Origin: a virus
DNA length: 41,955 bases
Direction: 5' to 3' (one strand)
IMG/VR virus record: IMGVR_UViG_3300010397_000028
Span: 1-41,955 of that record
Numbering within the stretch: position 1 is the stretch's first letter; every line of letters starts with the position of its first letter. The notes beneath the pieces are model-generated. The model was not told where the DNA came from and made no database searches. It saw only the letters and a list, made by a program, of their open reading frames with translations. The position numbers and the translations under genes are program-made. Of the stretch, positions 25,052 through 32,450 are shown piece by piece.

Positions 25052-25294
25052 TCAGTTGTCCCCGTCGATTCGTCCGACTACCCAGGCACTCAGGAGCCCG
25101 ATTCCGATCAGCGGCAGGTAATTGTTCTTCGGCTTCTCCTTTTTATGGTCGGCTTTATCCTTCATTCGGGCCTGTTTCGCTTGAATGTTTGGTGAGCATG
25201 AGCTGGATAGGATTGCGATTATTATCCATCCGATGATTACTGCCGAGGTGATCGGGTCGATTACACGGCCTCCCCTGTTCCATCCCTTCTTCAT
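25052..25294 (-). CDS. Small two-helix membrane protein
   Basis: The 80-residue protein has a basic N-terminus, a hydrophobic helix (about 15-30) ending in SSSC, a very basic central loop (Lys-rich, about 38-57) and a second hydrophobic helix (about 59-74). The Cys after the first helix is lipobox-like but the spacing from Leu is off. It could anchor glycan-modifying enzymes to the membrane or be an accessory lysis protein; neither is shown. Confidence 0.62.
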   Translation of the reverse strand: MKKGWNRGGRVIDPITSAVIIGWIIIAILSSSCSPNIQAKQARMKDKADHKKEKPKNNYLPLIGIGLLSAWVVGRIDGDN

Positions 25295-25620
25295 ATCGTT
25301 GAATTCCAGGGCCCATTCACCGCGTCAAGTATTTCCTTTATCTCAAGGGCTTTCTGCTCAGCGCTGATTCGGTCGGTCATGTGCTCATGTTCTGGTTTTA
25401 AAAACCTTCTTTTGGCATCCCTGCAAACCCGGTCAAAGTCCTCTTCTGTGATGGATTGCACGGGAAACTGGGCGTACACCCTGGCGCCGGGCAGTGGCTG
25501 CATATTGGTAAGGTGTGAGGCTACGGCCTTTCGGCTCTGGTCATCCTCAAAAATGAAGAATATCGGCTCTGTGTCCGAATCGTACCATTTACCCTCTACG
25601 AATACTTTAATTCCGCTCAT
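25291..25620 (-). CDS. Hypothetical 109-residue protein
   Basis: An N-terminal beta region (IKVFVEGKWYDSDTEPIFFIF) precedes a charged helical second half. No family is recognised. ATGA overlaps join it to the GT-B-like gene upstream and the small membrane protein downstream. Confidence 0.65.
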   Translation of the reverse strand: MSGIKVFVEGKWYDSDTEPIFFIFEDDQSRKAVASHLTNMQPLPGARVYAQFPVQSITEEDFDRVCRDAKRRFLKPEHEHMTDRISAEQKALEIKEILDAVNGPWNSTI

Positions 25621-26399
25621 AATATTCCTGCTATTTTAAGGCCATTTCTTATTTCTAGAGCATTATCCATTGCGGGATATACGAGATTTCGGAAGTCGGG
25701 ACGCCATCGAATGCAAATCTCGTCGGCGGTATATTCCGGGAGCTTGTTCATCATGGCGCAATGATCCATGAACATTACCGGGCCCATGTAATACTCTTCG
25801 AATGCTGGCTCGGACACAACACAGCAACGATGGCTTATGGCCTCGCATATCCGGTATCCCTCCAGGGGATTTCCTGGCTTATGCTGGATGTTTATTACCA
25901 CCTTGGTACGCGCCAGAATATCCCACATTTCCTGCTCCAGCTTGTCGGTAACAATCATCAGATTGATTTTTTTGGATAGGTCATTCAGCATTTTTTCACG
26001 GTGCGGAGAGCCATCGATCCATCCGTAAAACAGGTAATCAATGTCTTTCTTTCGCTCTGGCTGAATACTCACGCCTGGGTGAACGATGGCGGTTTTCTCC
26101 ATGACCGAACATCCGTAAGAGCGAAAGTTTTTAGGAGAATAATCCCATATCGCGCGCGCGCGATCAATTACGTCGTAGTAACTGGTGGTGAACCAATGCG
26201 ATCCTTTAGGCTCGGTCTGGCAAAGGATGTAGTCTTTTGGCATCTTCTCCAGCCTCACAGCTTGGTAGATGATGTGTAAATCCTGACTCGATGGATCTAC
26301 CTTATACACCCATTCTGCGTCGTGTCCAAGCTTACCAAGCTGCTCCACCATGAGCAGCGCGGCAAACTTCACGTGTGGGCCTGAGTATACCTTAATCAT
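25617..26399 (-). CDS. GT-B-type glycosyltransferase
   Basis: The 260-residue protein looks like a short GT-B glycosyltransferase: an N-terminal KVYSGPHVKFAALLMVEQLG segment, a middle linker with DYLFYGWIDGSPHREKML, and a C-terminal nucleotide-sugar site with PLEGYRICEAISHRCCVVSE (about 178-197), in which the Glu before the Ala-Ile is the expected donor-binding residue. It should transfer a sugar from a nucleotide donor to an unknown acceptor. It is linked by ATGA overlaps within the glycan cassette. Confidence 0.75.
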   Translation of the reverse strand: MIKVYSGPHVKFAALLMVEQLGKLGHDAEWVYKVDPSSQDLHIIYQAVRLEKMPKDYILCQTEPKGSHWFTTSYYDVIDRARAIWDYSPKNFRSYGCSVMEKTAIVHPGVSIQPERKKDIDYLFYGWIDGSPHREKMLNDLSKKINLMIVTDKLEQEMWDILARTKVVINIQHKPGNPLEGYRICEAISHRCCVVSEPAFEEYYMGPVMFMDHCAMMNKLPEYTADEICIRWRPDFRNLVYPAMDNALEIRNGLKIAGIL

Positions 26400-26716
26400 A
26401 CAGCGTGGTATATCTCATTGGCCCGCATAAATACCTTCAGCCCTGTTGCGTTGTCGTATAGTTGATGTGTCACGTCACTAATATTGGGAGGTTCATGGCA
26501 TTCAATCAGGTAGTTAACCTGACAACCGGTTATTACCGATGTGCCTACATGGATAAACCAGTTCGCATGCGTGCGACCGGGCAAAAATCCGAGCACGTCC
26601 TTTGCCTCACATATATTTTTTAGCGTGCCCCATATTGCTCTATATAGCTTCCCGTCAGGAGCATAAAACCAATTTGAGCATGTGATCAAAACATTCTTTC
26701 CTAGTAATTCTTTCAT
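26396..26716 (-). CDS. Conserved phage protein of unknown function
   Basis: The 106-residue protein has an LLGKNVLITCSNWFYAPDGK opening and a TNWFIHVGTSVITGCQVNYLI-like core (here ANWFIHVG), a pattern I recognise from uncharacterised phage proteins. It is a compact beta-rich domain. Its place inside the glycan cassette does not by itself tie it to sugar metabolism. Confidence 0.65.
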   Translation of the reverse strand: MKELLGKNVLITCSNWFYAPDGKLYRAIWGTLKNICEAKDVLGFLPGRTHANWFIHVGTSVITGCQVNYLIECHEPPNISDVTHQLYDNATGLKVFMRANEIYHAV

Positions 26717-27366
26717 GGTCTAAAATTTATCGATCTCCTATTATAACCTATGTGCCTGATAGATGAATCAACCAATGACACAGCCTTATAGTTGAATAGC
26801 GCGCTATGCTTCGCCTGATCGATCTCGTCACGGTGCTCGATAAGTCCATTGGGGAACATGCGCCGAATATCACTCATGCGCCTGAGAGCTGGATTCAATG
26901 AGTATCCATTCCATGCTTTACGATATCCGTGTGTGACAGGCTTTACGCGGATGCCGCTAATAGTGATCTCTTCGCCTAGAGGATGGCCGTGGTCTGATTC
27001 GTCGCGAATCCATACCTGATGGATGTCAGAGTTATCTTCCAGGATCATCATGGACCGCTCTATAAAACCCGGATTACTGTGAAATAGCCAATCGCTCTCC
27101 AGATTCATAACATATTCCGTTCTCACCTTCGAAAGCAGAAAGTCCAGCGATGCGGCATATCCTATTGTTCGTCCTGAGAAATACCATTTCGCTTCAAGGA
27201 AACGGTAATCTCGCATAATGCTTTTAAATAGCGTGTCCCTTCCATCGTTGTGGATATGCATGCCGCCGGCGATAGGATATGTATTCATGGCCATGAAAGA
27301 CGTGAGCGTCTTACGCAGGAGGTCCACGCGATTGTTATCGGTCACTATAACGGTTACTTCTTTCAT
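26713..27366 (-). CDS. Family 2-like (GT-A) glycosyltransferase
   Basis: The 217-residue protein begins with the Rossmann-type strand VTVIVTDNNRVDLLRKTL of family 2 enzymes. It has a TIGYAASLDFLLSKV helix (about 68-82) and the NLESDWLF segment (about 89-96) that takes the place of the metal-binding DxD motif. It would transfer a sugar from a nucleotide donor. ATGA overlaps connect it to both neighbours. Confidence 0.77.
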   Translation of the reverse strand: MKEVTVIVTDNNRVDLLRKTLTSFMAMNTYPIAGGMHIHNDGRDTLFKSIMRDYRFLEAKWYFSGRTIGYAASLDFLLSKVRTEYVMNLESDWLFHSNPGFIERSMMILEDNSDIHQVWIRDESDHGHPLGEEITISGIRVKPVTHGYRKAWNGYSLNPALRRMSDIRRMFPNGLIEHRDEIDQAKHSALFNYKAVSLVDSSIRHIGYNRRSINFRP

Positions 27367-27965
27367 ATGCGCTCAAAAACAAGTAACGTCCTGCGAAACC
27401 AGTCAGTATTATCATCAATGTTTTTCCTGGCTTCTGATGTTGCTCCTGGCAATATTTTAAATCCCCTGAACTCAATCTCGCTTATAATATATCCTTGAGA
27501 CTGACAATTTATGTGCCCGATACCTGGTTGTCCGACTTCTGCCCAGCTCATCACAAGTATGCCGGTGCAGTGCAGCGCCAGCGTATTGAGGAATGTTTGT
27601 TCTGCTGCCTTCGGGAGATGCTCTCCGACCTCCAGAGATATCACGTGCCCGCGCGTGGGTATATCCACCAGCTTGGTAAGATCTCGTATTGCAATCTGAT
27701 CGTGGAGGAAATTATTCAAAGGAAATCCCTCTACGCCAAGGCATTCAAATCCTTTTTGTGACAACGCCTTGCAATAGAATGCATTCCCACATCCGAAGTC
27801 AATAACCGGCTTTTCTGTAGTGAGGAAATTAGCAAGCCATTTGGCGAGCTTTGGACTTGATTGATGATACTTATCCGCCGTATACTGGTCCCAAATTCCT
27901 TCCGTCATGACTTTTTTTGTATTACCACAGTCTGGTGTAGGCCCTTCGTCTGGATTGCATCTCAT
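27363..27965 (-). CDS. Class I SAM-dependent methyltransferase
   Basis: The 200-residue protein has a glycine-rich motif I (VIDFGCGNAFYCKAL, about 54-68), an acidic motif II in CLGVEGFP, and a motif IV-like SLEVGEHLP. The GHINCQSQGYIISEIEFRG stretch is typical of small-molecule or sugar methyltransferases and unlike DNA methylases. Together with the neighbouring glycosyltransferases it suggests O-methylation of a sugar. A start at 27908 (MTEGIWDQY) is an alternative; the 27965 start is favoured by the ATGA overlap. Confidence 0.8.
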   Translation of the reverse strand: MRCNPDEGPTPDCGNTKKVMTEGIWDQYTADKYHQSSPKLAKWLANFLTTEKPVIDFGCGNAFYCKALSQKGFECLGVEGFPLNNFLHDQIAIRDLTKLVDIPTRGHVISLEVGEHLPKAAEQTFLNTLALHCTGILVMSWAEVGQPGIGHINCQSQGYIISEIEFRGFKILPGATSEARKNIDDNTDWFRRTLLVFERI

Positions 27966-28678
27966 ATTACTTTTATCGCGTTACGTTGTGCTTCCTGAAA
28001 TTCTCTTTTGATCTTGGATGCCGGGTAAAGGTAGTGACCACCATATCCTTTCTTTCGGTTGTCTTCGCTCAGCCTAGAAGCAAATAAGGCGTGGCGCTTG
28101 ACCATGTAATCAGCGTTAAGATACTTATAATGGAGGCATTTATACGCGTTCTCGCTGTACTTTATCTGGTATGCACTCATGACGGTAACCGGGTTCGACT
28201 TGTGGCATCCGGGATTATACATTATTTCCGCTATCTCGATCCTGTTGAAACAATATGACTTGTCGTAAGAAGGGGCACGGACGCCGTATTCGATTGTTTT
28301 AACGTCCAACGTAGGTCTCATGGCCACCATATTCCAACCTTCGAACCGCAGGATATTCGTGCCGGCGGCAGACTCTCTCAAAAGATCAGACTCGGTAATA
28401 AGGCAATGTTCGTCCATATCGACGACCAAAACCCAGTCCGTTTCGGCGTGCTTCCAAACATTGTTTTTTATATCCAAGTATTTAGAATCTGAAAGCTTCC
28501 CCCCTGTATCGTAGTCGATCACCTCGCAGCCAAGCATCAATGCGACAGCCTTCGTGTTATCATCGCTCATGTTATTGTATACGACGATTCTGCATCCTGG
28601 GAAAGCCTTTCGATAATGATCTACGAAAGACTGTATCATCACCATTTCGTTGAAAGCAATAGTGTATATCGTTATCAT
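27962..28678 (-). CDS. Glycosyltransferase of the family 2 / DUF-type GT-A fold
   Basis: The 238-residue protein opens with ITIYTIAFNEMVMIQSFVDHY, a common start for glycan-processing GT-A enzymes. It has VVYNNMSDDNT (about 32-42) for nucleotide binding and VLVVDMDEHCLI (about 83-94) with the DxD metal motif. The His/Lys/Tyr-rich C-terminal part probably binds the acceptor. It is coupled by ATGA to both neighbours. Confidence 0.78.
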   Translation of the reverse strand: MITIYTIAFNEMVMIQSFVDHYRKAFPGCRIVVYNNMSDDNTKAVALMLGCEVIDYDTGGKLSDSKYLDIKNNVWKHAETDWVLVVDMDEHCLITESDLLRESAAGTNILRFEGWNMVAMRPTLDVKTIEYGVRAPSYDKSYCFNRIEIAEIMYNPGCHKSNPVTVMSAYQIKYSENAYKCLHYKYLNADYMVKRHALFASRLSEDNRKKGYGGHYLYPASKIKREFQEAQRNAIKVI

Positions 28679-29340
28679 ATATCGACGACGTTAAGATTGT
28701 GATGTGAAACGTACTGCATCATCATGCGCTCCAATATGAACGGAATATAGTTATAAAGGCCCTGGGCTTTGACCTCTGGTACGGCGCGAGTGTATCCAGC
28801 ATCTTTACTTACCTCCTCCCACATCGGCCCCTCCAGCAGCTCAAGACATGGCTTTATCACATCGTTGATGTACGATACGTATATGTGTCTCTTGGCAACG
28901 AACTGATTCGCGGCGATGATGTGCTCAGGATCATTATTGTATTTCATACCGCAGTGATCGCAGCAGCGAATTATAAAATCACGAATACCTTTATGCCCGG
29001 CGTCAGACCAATCCATGAAATGAAGCCTACGCTTATTGAAACGATAGAAGTTATAAACATCTGGCTTTGACAGGCGATTACGATGAATGTAATTCATGAC
29101 CAAGGCCTTCGTAAGTCCAGTCTTTTGTGGGAACTTCCAGGAGAAAATGCCTACTAAATCATCAGGATCTCCATTGCTTAAAATGGTATCGCTGATATGA
29201 ATCATAGGGTTGTTTTCGAACCTCCATAGTTTTTCAGTTGCTTCATTCCGGAATTGGATGTACTCGGTGGTCTTATCATCATAGACAATCCCATATATGA
29301 ATATTGAACGACCTGGCGCGGTAACTGGAACTCTAGCCAT
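28675..29340 (-). CDS. Putative glycosyltransferase, DUF4422-like
   Basis: With the ATG at 29340 the product has 221 residues. A NQFVAKRHIYVSYINDVIKP segment (about 144-163) and a late YIPFILERMMMQYV segment resemble the conserved second half of DUF4422-type glycosyltransferases (an NMFIM...-like helix and an ERL-type helix), while the N-terminal RSIFIYGIVYDDKT strand is compatible with a GT-A fold. The match is weak. The start at 29340 overlaps the upstream stop by 8 bases; a start at 29388 would overlap by 56. Confidence 0.55.
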   Translation of the reverse strand: MARVPVTAPGRSIFIYGIVYDDKTTEYIQFRNEATEKLWRFENNPMIHISDTILSNGDPDDLVGIFSWKFPQKTGLTKALVMNYIHRNRLSKPDVYNFYRFNKRRLHFMDWSDAGHKGIRDFIIRCCDHCGMKYNNDPEHIIAANQFVAKRHIYVSYINDVIKPCLELLEGPMWEEVSKDAGYTRAVPEVKAQGLYNYIPFILERMMMQYVSHHNLNVVDI

Positions 29341-29533
29341 CCTGAAGACCTTTTGAAATTTCCTGTATTGCTTTGCCATCCGATTCATCAGTCGGCATCG
29401 CCGCGATCTCAGCTTCCACGACCTTGAGGCGTTTTTTAATCCAGTACGCGGCGGTAGTAGCGGCCTCGGCTTCTTTCTGTTTTGCGAGGATCTTTGCTTC
29501 GAGTTCTTGTTTTTCTTTGAGTAGTTCTTCCAT
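29333..29533 (-). CDS. 66-residue coiled-coil protein
   Basis: The product is nearly all charged helix (KEKQELEAKILAKQKEAEAA then KKRLKVVEAEIAAM), a clear coiled-coil pattern broken by an Ala/Tyr/Trp patch. No family is recognised. The start codon shares one base with the upstream stop (TAATG). Confidence 0.65.
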   Translation of the reverse strand: MEELLKEKQELEAKILAKQKEAEAATTAAYWIKKRLKVVEAEIAAMPTDESDGKAIQEISKGLQDG

Positions 29534-29823
29534 TATTTCTTAAGATTTTCGAGTTCTTGAATAAACGTGTCAGACTTTACATCTTTCCCGATTGACGATG
29601 AGCACCATTCATTGAATAGCTTCAGCGCTGTCTCCACGGTCCGGTTCGTGGCGACCTTGTCTTGGTTTTCTCTACCGGATTGATGTGAAAAACGGTCATA
29701 ATCTTCCTCCGATTGAAGCATGAAATCGCACCACTCTATTGTGTCAAATTCTATCTGCTCTTTTATCGGATCTTTATGATTCAGCGGGCTATCGGGCCGA
29801 AGTGTTGTGTTCTGGTCGCTCAT
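29533..29823 (-). CDS. Hypothetical 96-residue acidic protein
   Basis: The product is a soluble acidic protein with an IEFDTIEWCDFMLQSEEDY segment and a helical C-terminal half. No family is recognised. TAATG and ATGA junctions connect it to its neighbours. Confidence 0.65.
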   Translation of the reverse strand: MSDQNTTLRPDSPLNHKDPIKEQIEFDTIEWCDFMLQSEEDYDRFSHQSGRENQDKVATNRTVETALKLFNEWCSSSIGKDVKSDTFIQELENLKK

Positions 29824-30020
29824 TTTACCGCGTCGATTACTTCGTTGATTTCTCTTTTATTTAGAATGTGCCCGGTGGTCTTCGTGTCAATCGCTGCCTT
29901 CAGTCTATCCTTGTACGCATCGACCTCCTGGGCGGCGAACTCTTTGTAAGATAATGCGCATGATTTTACGTATGGCTCATAAGCCATCTCTTTCGCCCAA
30001 TCTTCTGCCGTCTTTGCCAT
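29820..30020 (-). CDS. Hypothetical 66-residue helical protein
   Basis: This is a small helical protein with Glu/Lys/Ala-rich segments and the motif EDWAKEMAYEPYV. It has no recognised domain. Its stop region overlaps the following ATG (ATGA). Confidence 0.62.
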   Translation of the reverse strand: MAKTAEDWAKEMAYEPYVKSCALSYKEFAAQEVDAYKDRLKAAIDTKTTGHILNKREINEVIDAVK

Positions 30021-30022
30021 GG

Positions 30023-30238
30023 CTATTTCATTTTACCCTCTTTTCGGAGTTTGGCCCAATACTTCAGATTACGGCATAGCTCATCGACAGATTCGTAATT
30101 GATTTTTATCTGTTGGTCGTGCTGTTGTATGTTGATAACATCTTCGTAGGACTCTATCAATAGAGTAGGTTCTGAAACGCTATCATCAGGGGCATTCTGC
30201 CACATTGTTTGCGAGTGTCTGAAATTACTTGTTGTCAT
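30023..30238 (-). CDS. Hypothetical 71-residue protein
   Basis: The ATG at 30238 is chosen over an alternative start at 30286 because the latter lies inside the terminator hairpin at 30257-30297. The product has an IESYEDVINIQQHDQQIKI region, possibly beta, then a helical C-terminus with a basic end. It is the first gene after that terminator, so its expression and that of everything downstream should depend on read-through or on a promoter I cannot see. Confidence 0.6.
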   Translation of the reverse strand: MTTSNFRHSQTMWQNAPDDSVSEPTLLIESYEDVINIQQHDQQIKINYESVDELCRNLKYWAKLRKEGKMK

Positions 30239-30256
30239 AGTCTTGATTTTTTCTTT

Positions 30257-30297
30257 AAAAAACCGGGGCGCCCCACCGCGCAGCAAGGCGCTCCCGG
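30257..30297 (-). terminator. Intrinsic terminator on the leftward strand
   Basis: On the - strand CCGGGAGCGCC (30297-30287) pairs with GGCGCCCCGG (30272-30263) over 10 bp with one bulged base, and is followed by TTTTTT (30262-30257). It separates the first leftward genes from the long structural and glycan operon and is a natural point for antitermination control. Confidence 0.75.
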
Positions 30298-30325
30298 ATC
30301 ACTCAAAACCCCCTACTATCGTATT

Positions 30326-30817
30326 TTACCACGTAATCAGCGTGTACTGCATTTCTCCGCCATTAATGAACCTGATAACGTCGCATCCGCCGGCTTCACA
30401 CACCTCGATTATATCCCCAGGTAGCAAGTTCTTCAGCACGAGGAAGTCGGTGTAAGGACTTGTTTCCTCGATAAGCTGTACTACCTGTCCAGCGTTCAGC
30501 AAGCCTGCGTCGTAGGCGTCAGGAAGCTCCAATCGCGATCTACGCGCCTGCTCTGCGATCGAAAATTTTGGCACTTGTGCGGGATGAACATTCGCCGTAT
30601 ACATGTCCGCGTAAATCGTCGGACATGGCGCGACAGATTGTAATTCGGATTCTGGGTAGGTCTTTTCGAACCACGCAATCAGCGCGTCTATCGCGGCTCT
30701 TTTCTCCTGCTCTTCAGTCTTCTTTCCTTCAAATCGCAGGGATATGATCTGCGAGTGTGAGAACCTTTCCGTTCCGGTTGTGAACTCGTAGTTCACGAGC
30801 ATCATCTTTTTCTTCAT
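30326..30817 (-). CDS. Hypothetical 163-residue protein
   Basis: The ATG at 30817 is preferred to an in-frame GTG at 30826. The protein has an N-terminal beta region, a helical centre (KRAAIDALIAWFEKTYP) and a C-terminal beta region ending GGEMQYTLITW. No family is recognised. It is the only gene between the tRNA-like element and the terminator at 30257. Confidence 0.65.
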   Translation of the reverse strand: MKKKMMLVNYEFTTGTERFSHSQIISLRFEGKKTEEQEKRAAIDALIAWFEKTYPESELQSVAPCPTIYADMYTANVHPAQVPKFSIAEQARRSRLELPDAYDAGLLNAGQVVQLIEETSPYTDFLVLKNLLPGDIIEVCEAGGCDVIRFINGGEMQYTLITW

Positions 30818-30857
30818 AAACTTCACTGTTCAGGTCTAAGCTGTCCCCCTTTTAAAG

Positions 30858-31003
30858 TTCCCCTAGCTGGATTCGAACCAGCATGCACGCTCTTCGTTTC
30901 GTGCGTCTTCTCCAACGTTGACGGTCTTTACCCTAAGTGTGGTTTATTGTTATTCCACTCAGGCGATTACACCAAGGGCGTCTACCAGTTCCGCCACAGG
31001 GGA
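30858..31003 (-). tRNA. tRNA-Leu-like element with ~60 extra bases
   Basis: Both ends read as a class II tRNA. The acceptor arms are TCCCCTG (31003-30997) with TAGGGGA (30865-30859) and A73 at 30858. The D-arm GCGGAACTGGTAGACGC is strongly leucine-like. A long variable-type stem GCACG/CGTGC and a perfect T-arm (GCTGG, TTCGAAT, CCAGC) complete the match. The middle does not form a normal 17-base anticodon arm: about 60 surplus bases hold a CTTGGTG/CGCC-GAG hairpin with a TAAT loop and a GTGG/CCAC hairpin. It could be a decayed or inserted tRNA, an intron-bearing gene, or a tRNA mimic. CCA is not encoded. Confidence 0.55.
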
Positions 31004-31009
31004 ATATAA

Positions 31010-31043
31010 CCGGGGCGCTCCACTTCTACATAAAGCGACCCCG
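31010..31043 (-). other. GC-rich hairpin upstream of the tRNA-like element
   Basis: CCGGGGCGCT and AGCGACCCCGG pair over about 10 bp with one bulge. On the - strand the right arm ends CCCCGGTTATATT, so the T-tract is poor. It is one of three hairpins in this region that share the CCCCGGTT end. Confidence 0.5.
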
Positions 31044-31058
31044 GCACCCTACTACTAC

Positions 31059-31625
<567 letters not shown>

Positions 31626-31963
31626 ATAATTAGTAATAAGGTTTCAAGTAACCGGGGTGTGATCCCCGGGGCCCATTTAACGATGGCCCAGAACGGCCGG
31701 GGCTCCTACCCAGCTTGCTTGCCTACCCCTTTCGGTGGCGCTACCTTCAATGCTTCGTGACGTCTGGCGGTGCGCCGTGCCGCCTCGGATCGAGTCCGTA
31801 GTATGCACCGCCTTCCGTCACTCGAATGGGCGAATTTAAAAGCTGTATTTTGGTCCTACGTTTCCAGCCGTCCAGTATCTCTCCGGACTGTGATCGAGCC
31901 ACTACACCCATCCAATATTTCAAACCCCAACCCAGAGCAGACCCCTCTAGCCCCTGGCCGGGG
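31626..31963. other. Structured gap between the Ala-rich and RHH genes
   Basis: This 338-base stretch has no convincing gene but several inverted repeats: CCGGGG/CCCCGG at 31652-31669, GGGCC/GGCCC arms around 31669-31690, a perfect 8-bp stem GGCGGTGC (31766-31773) with GCACCGCC (31805-31812), and TAGCCCC/GGGGCTA (31948-31966) over the RHH stop codon. It could encode a structured leftward RNA or hold regulatory or packaging sites. Confidence 0.5.
31747..31911 (-). CDS. Possible 54-residue ORF
   Basis: An ATG at 31911 opens a 54-codon basic frame ending at 31747-31749. The frame overlaps the strongest stem of the region, other frames are similarly open, and no coupling to neighbours exists. 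The coding case is weak; an RNA is at least as likely. Confidence 0.25.
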   Translation of the reverse strand: MGVVARSQSGEILDGWKRRTKIQLLNSPIRVTEGGAYYGLDPRRHGAPPDVTKH

Positions 31964-32110
31964 CTATGCTTTAATGTTCTTTCGCTTAGCGAAGTCTTCC
32001 GCCATCACCTCCAGATACCACGAAAGCGTGCGGTTTTTCTTGTCAGCCTCACGCTTAAAGGCCTCCCGCAACTCTTTGCGGATCTTGAATGATGCAGTTT
32101 CTTTCGCCAT
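31964..32110 (-). CDS. Arc/RHH-type transcriptional regulator (48 residues)
   Basis: The product has the ribbon-helix-helix layout: a basic beta strand ETASFKIRKEL (residues 4-14), helix A (REAFKREADKKN), the turn residue Arg27 with TLS, and helix B (WYLEVMAEDFAKRK). Length and spacing fit Arc/CopG-like repressors that bind DNA as dimers of dimers. The gene lies leftward of divergent promoters, each overlapped by a paired GTATAC site, and its own promoter ends only a few bases before the ATG, predicting an almost leaderless mRNA and autoregulation. It is probably the repressor of the rightward operon. The exact role (lysis-lysogeny or early-late timing) is not shown. Confidence 0.8.
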   Translation of the reverse strand: MAKETASFKIRKELREAFKREADKKNRTLSWYLEVMAEDFAKRKNIKA

Positions 32111-32118
32111 AACAGGAG

Positions 32119-32151
32119 CAAATGTATACACGGTATACGATACTTTCCAAA
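32119..32151 (-). promoter_or_regulatory. Promoter of the RHH gene
   Basis: On the - strand TTTG (32151-32148) is followed after 21 bases by TACATTTG (32126-32119), an exact Bacteroidota-type match. Only eight bases separate the -7 box from the ATG at 32110, so the transcript should start within about 5 bases of the start codon. Confidence 0.75.
32124..32138. promoter_or_regulatory. Operator O1, paired GTATAC sites
   Basis: Two copies of the palindrome GTATAC (32124-32129 and 32133-32138) are spaced 9 bp apart. The site covers the spacer and part of the -7 box of the RHH promoter, so a protein bound here would block it. The same arrangement recurs at 32215-32229. Confidence 0.7.
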
Positions 32152-32202
32152 TAATGTTTCATAAATATTTTTTCAATACCCGAAAATAAATATGAACAAA
32201 AG

Positions 32203-32234
32203 TTTGCGCGGAACGTATACGTCGTATATCTTTG
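32203..32234 (+). promoter_or_regulatory. Main rightward (early) promoter
   Basis: TTTG at 32203-32206, a 20-base spacer and TATCTTTG at 32227-32234 match the Bacteroidota promoter pattern exactly. The first gene starts at 32257, giving a leader of about 15-20 bases. Operator O2 overlaps the spacer and -7 box. Confidence 0.78.
32215..32229. promoter_or_regulatory. Operator O2, paired GTATAC/GTATAT sites
   Basis: GTATAC (32215-32220) and GTATAT (32224-32229) repeat with the same 9-bp spacing as O1 and lie at the same place relative to the -7 box of the rightward promoter. The repressor candidate is the adjacent RHH protein. Confidence 0.7.
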
Positions 32235-32256
32235 TACTCAACAAAACGAAAGCAAT

Positions 32257-32352
32257 ATGAAATACTACATCAAATACTACCTCCGCCAGGATCTCAGCGC
32301 TTTAGTTGCGGGCTTCTTCTTCGTCGTCCTGATCTTATCGTTCACATTATGA
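32257..32352 (+). CDS. 31-residue membrane peptide
   Basis: This is the first open frame after the rightward promoter. It has a Lys/Tyr/Arg-rich N-terminus (KYYIKYYLRQDL) and then one hydrophobic helix (about residues 14-31). The TGA overlaps the ATG of the next peptide gene. Too short for any family call; coupling and position support translation. Confidence 0.55.
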   Translation: MKYYIKYYLRQDLSALVAGFFFVVLILSFTL

Positions 32353-32450
32353 AAAAGATAACGGTGATGGAGACGGTAGTTTTAGCGCTGATCGTTTTCT
32401 CGCTGTCTTTTCTTGCATCATCACTTTACCACTTTAAAGACTTGTTATGA
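32349..32450 (+). CDS. 33-residue membrane peptide
   Basis: The product has a short basic start (KKIT), one hydrophobic helix (about 8-24) and a His/Lys/Asp tail. It shares ATGA junctions with the peptide before and the 77-residue gene after. A longer in-frame start at 32232 lies inside the promoter and is rejected. Confidence 0.55.
   Translation: MKKITVMETVVLALIVFSLSFLASSLYHFKDLL

Noticed and set aside
30858-31003. tmRNA
   Set aside because: The element is far too short, and it has a standard leucine-type D-arm and variable arm, which tmRNA lacks.
31770-32189. 139-codon rightward frame
   Set aside because: It lies antisense to the RHH gene and runs through its promoter and operator; the leftward RHH frame has a clear fold pattern.
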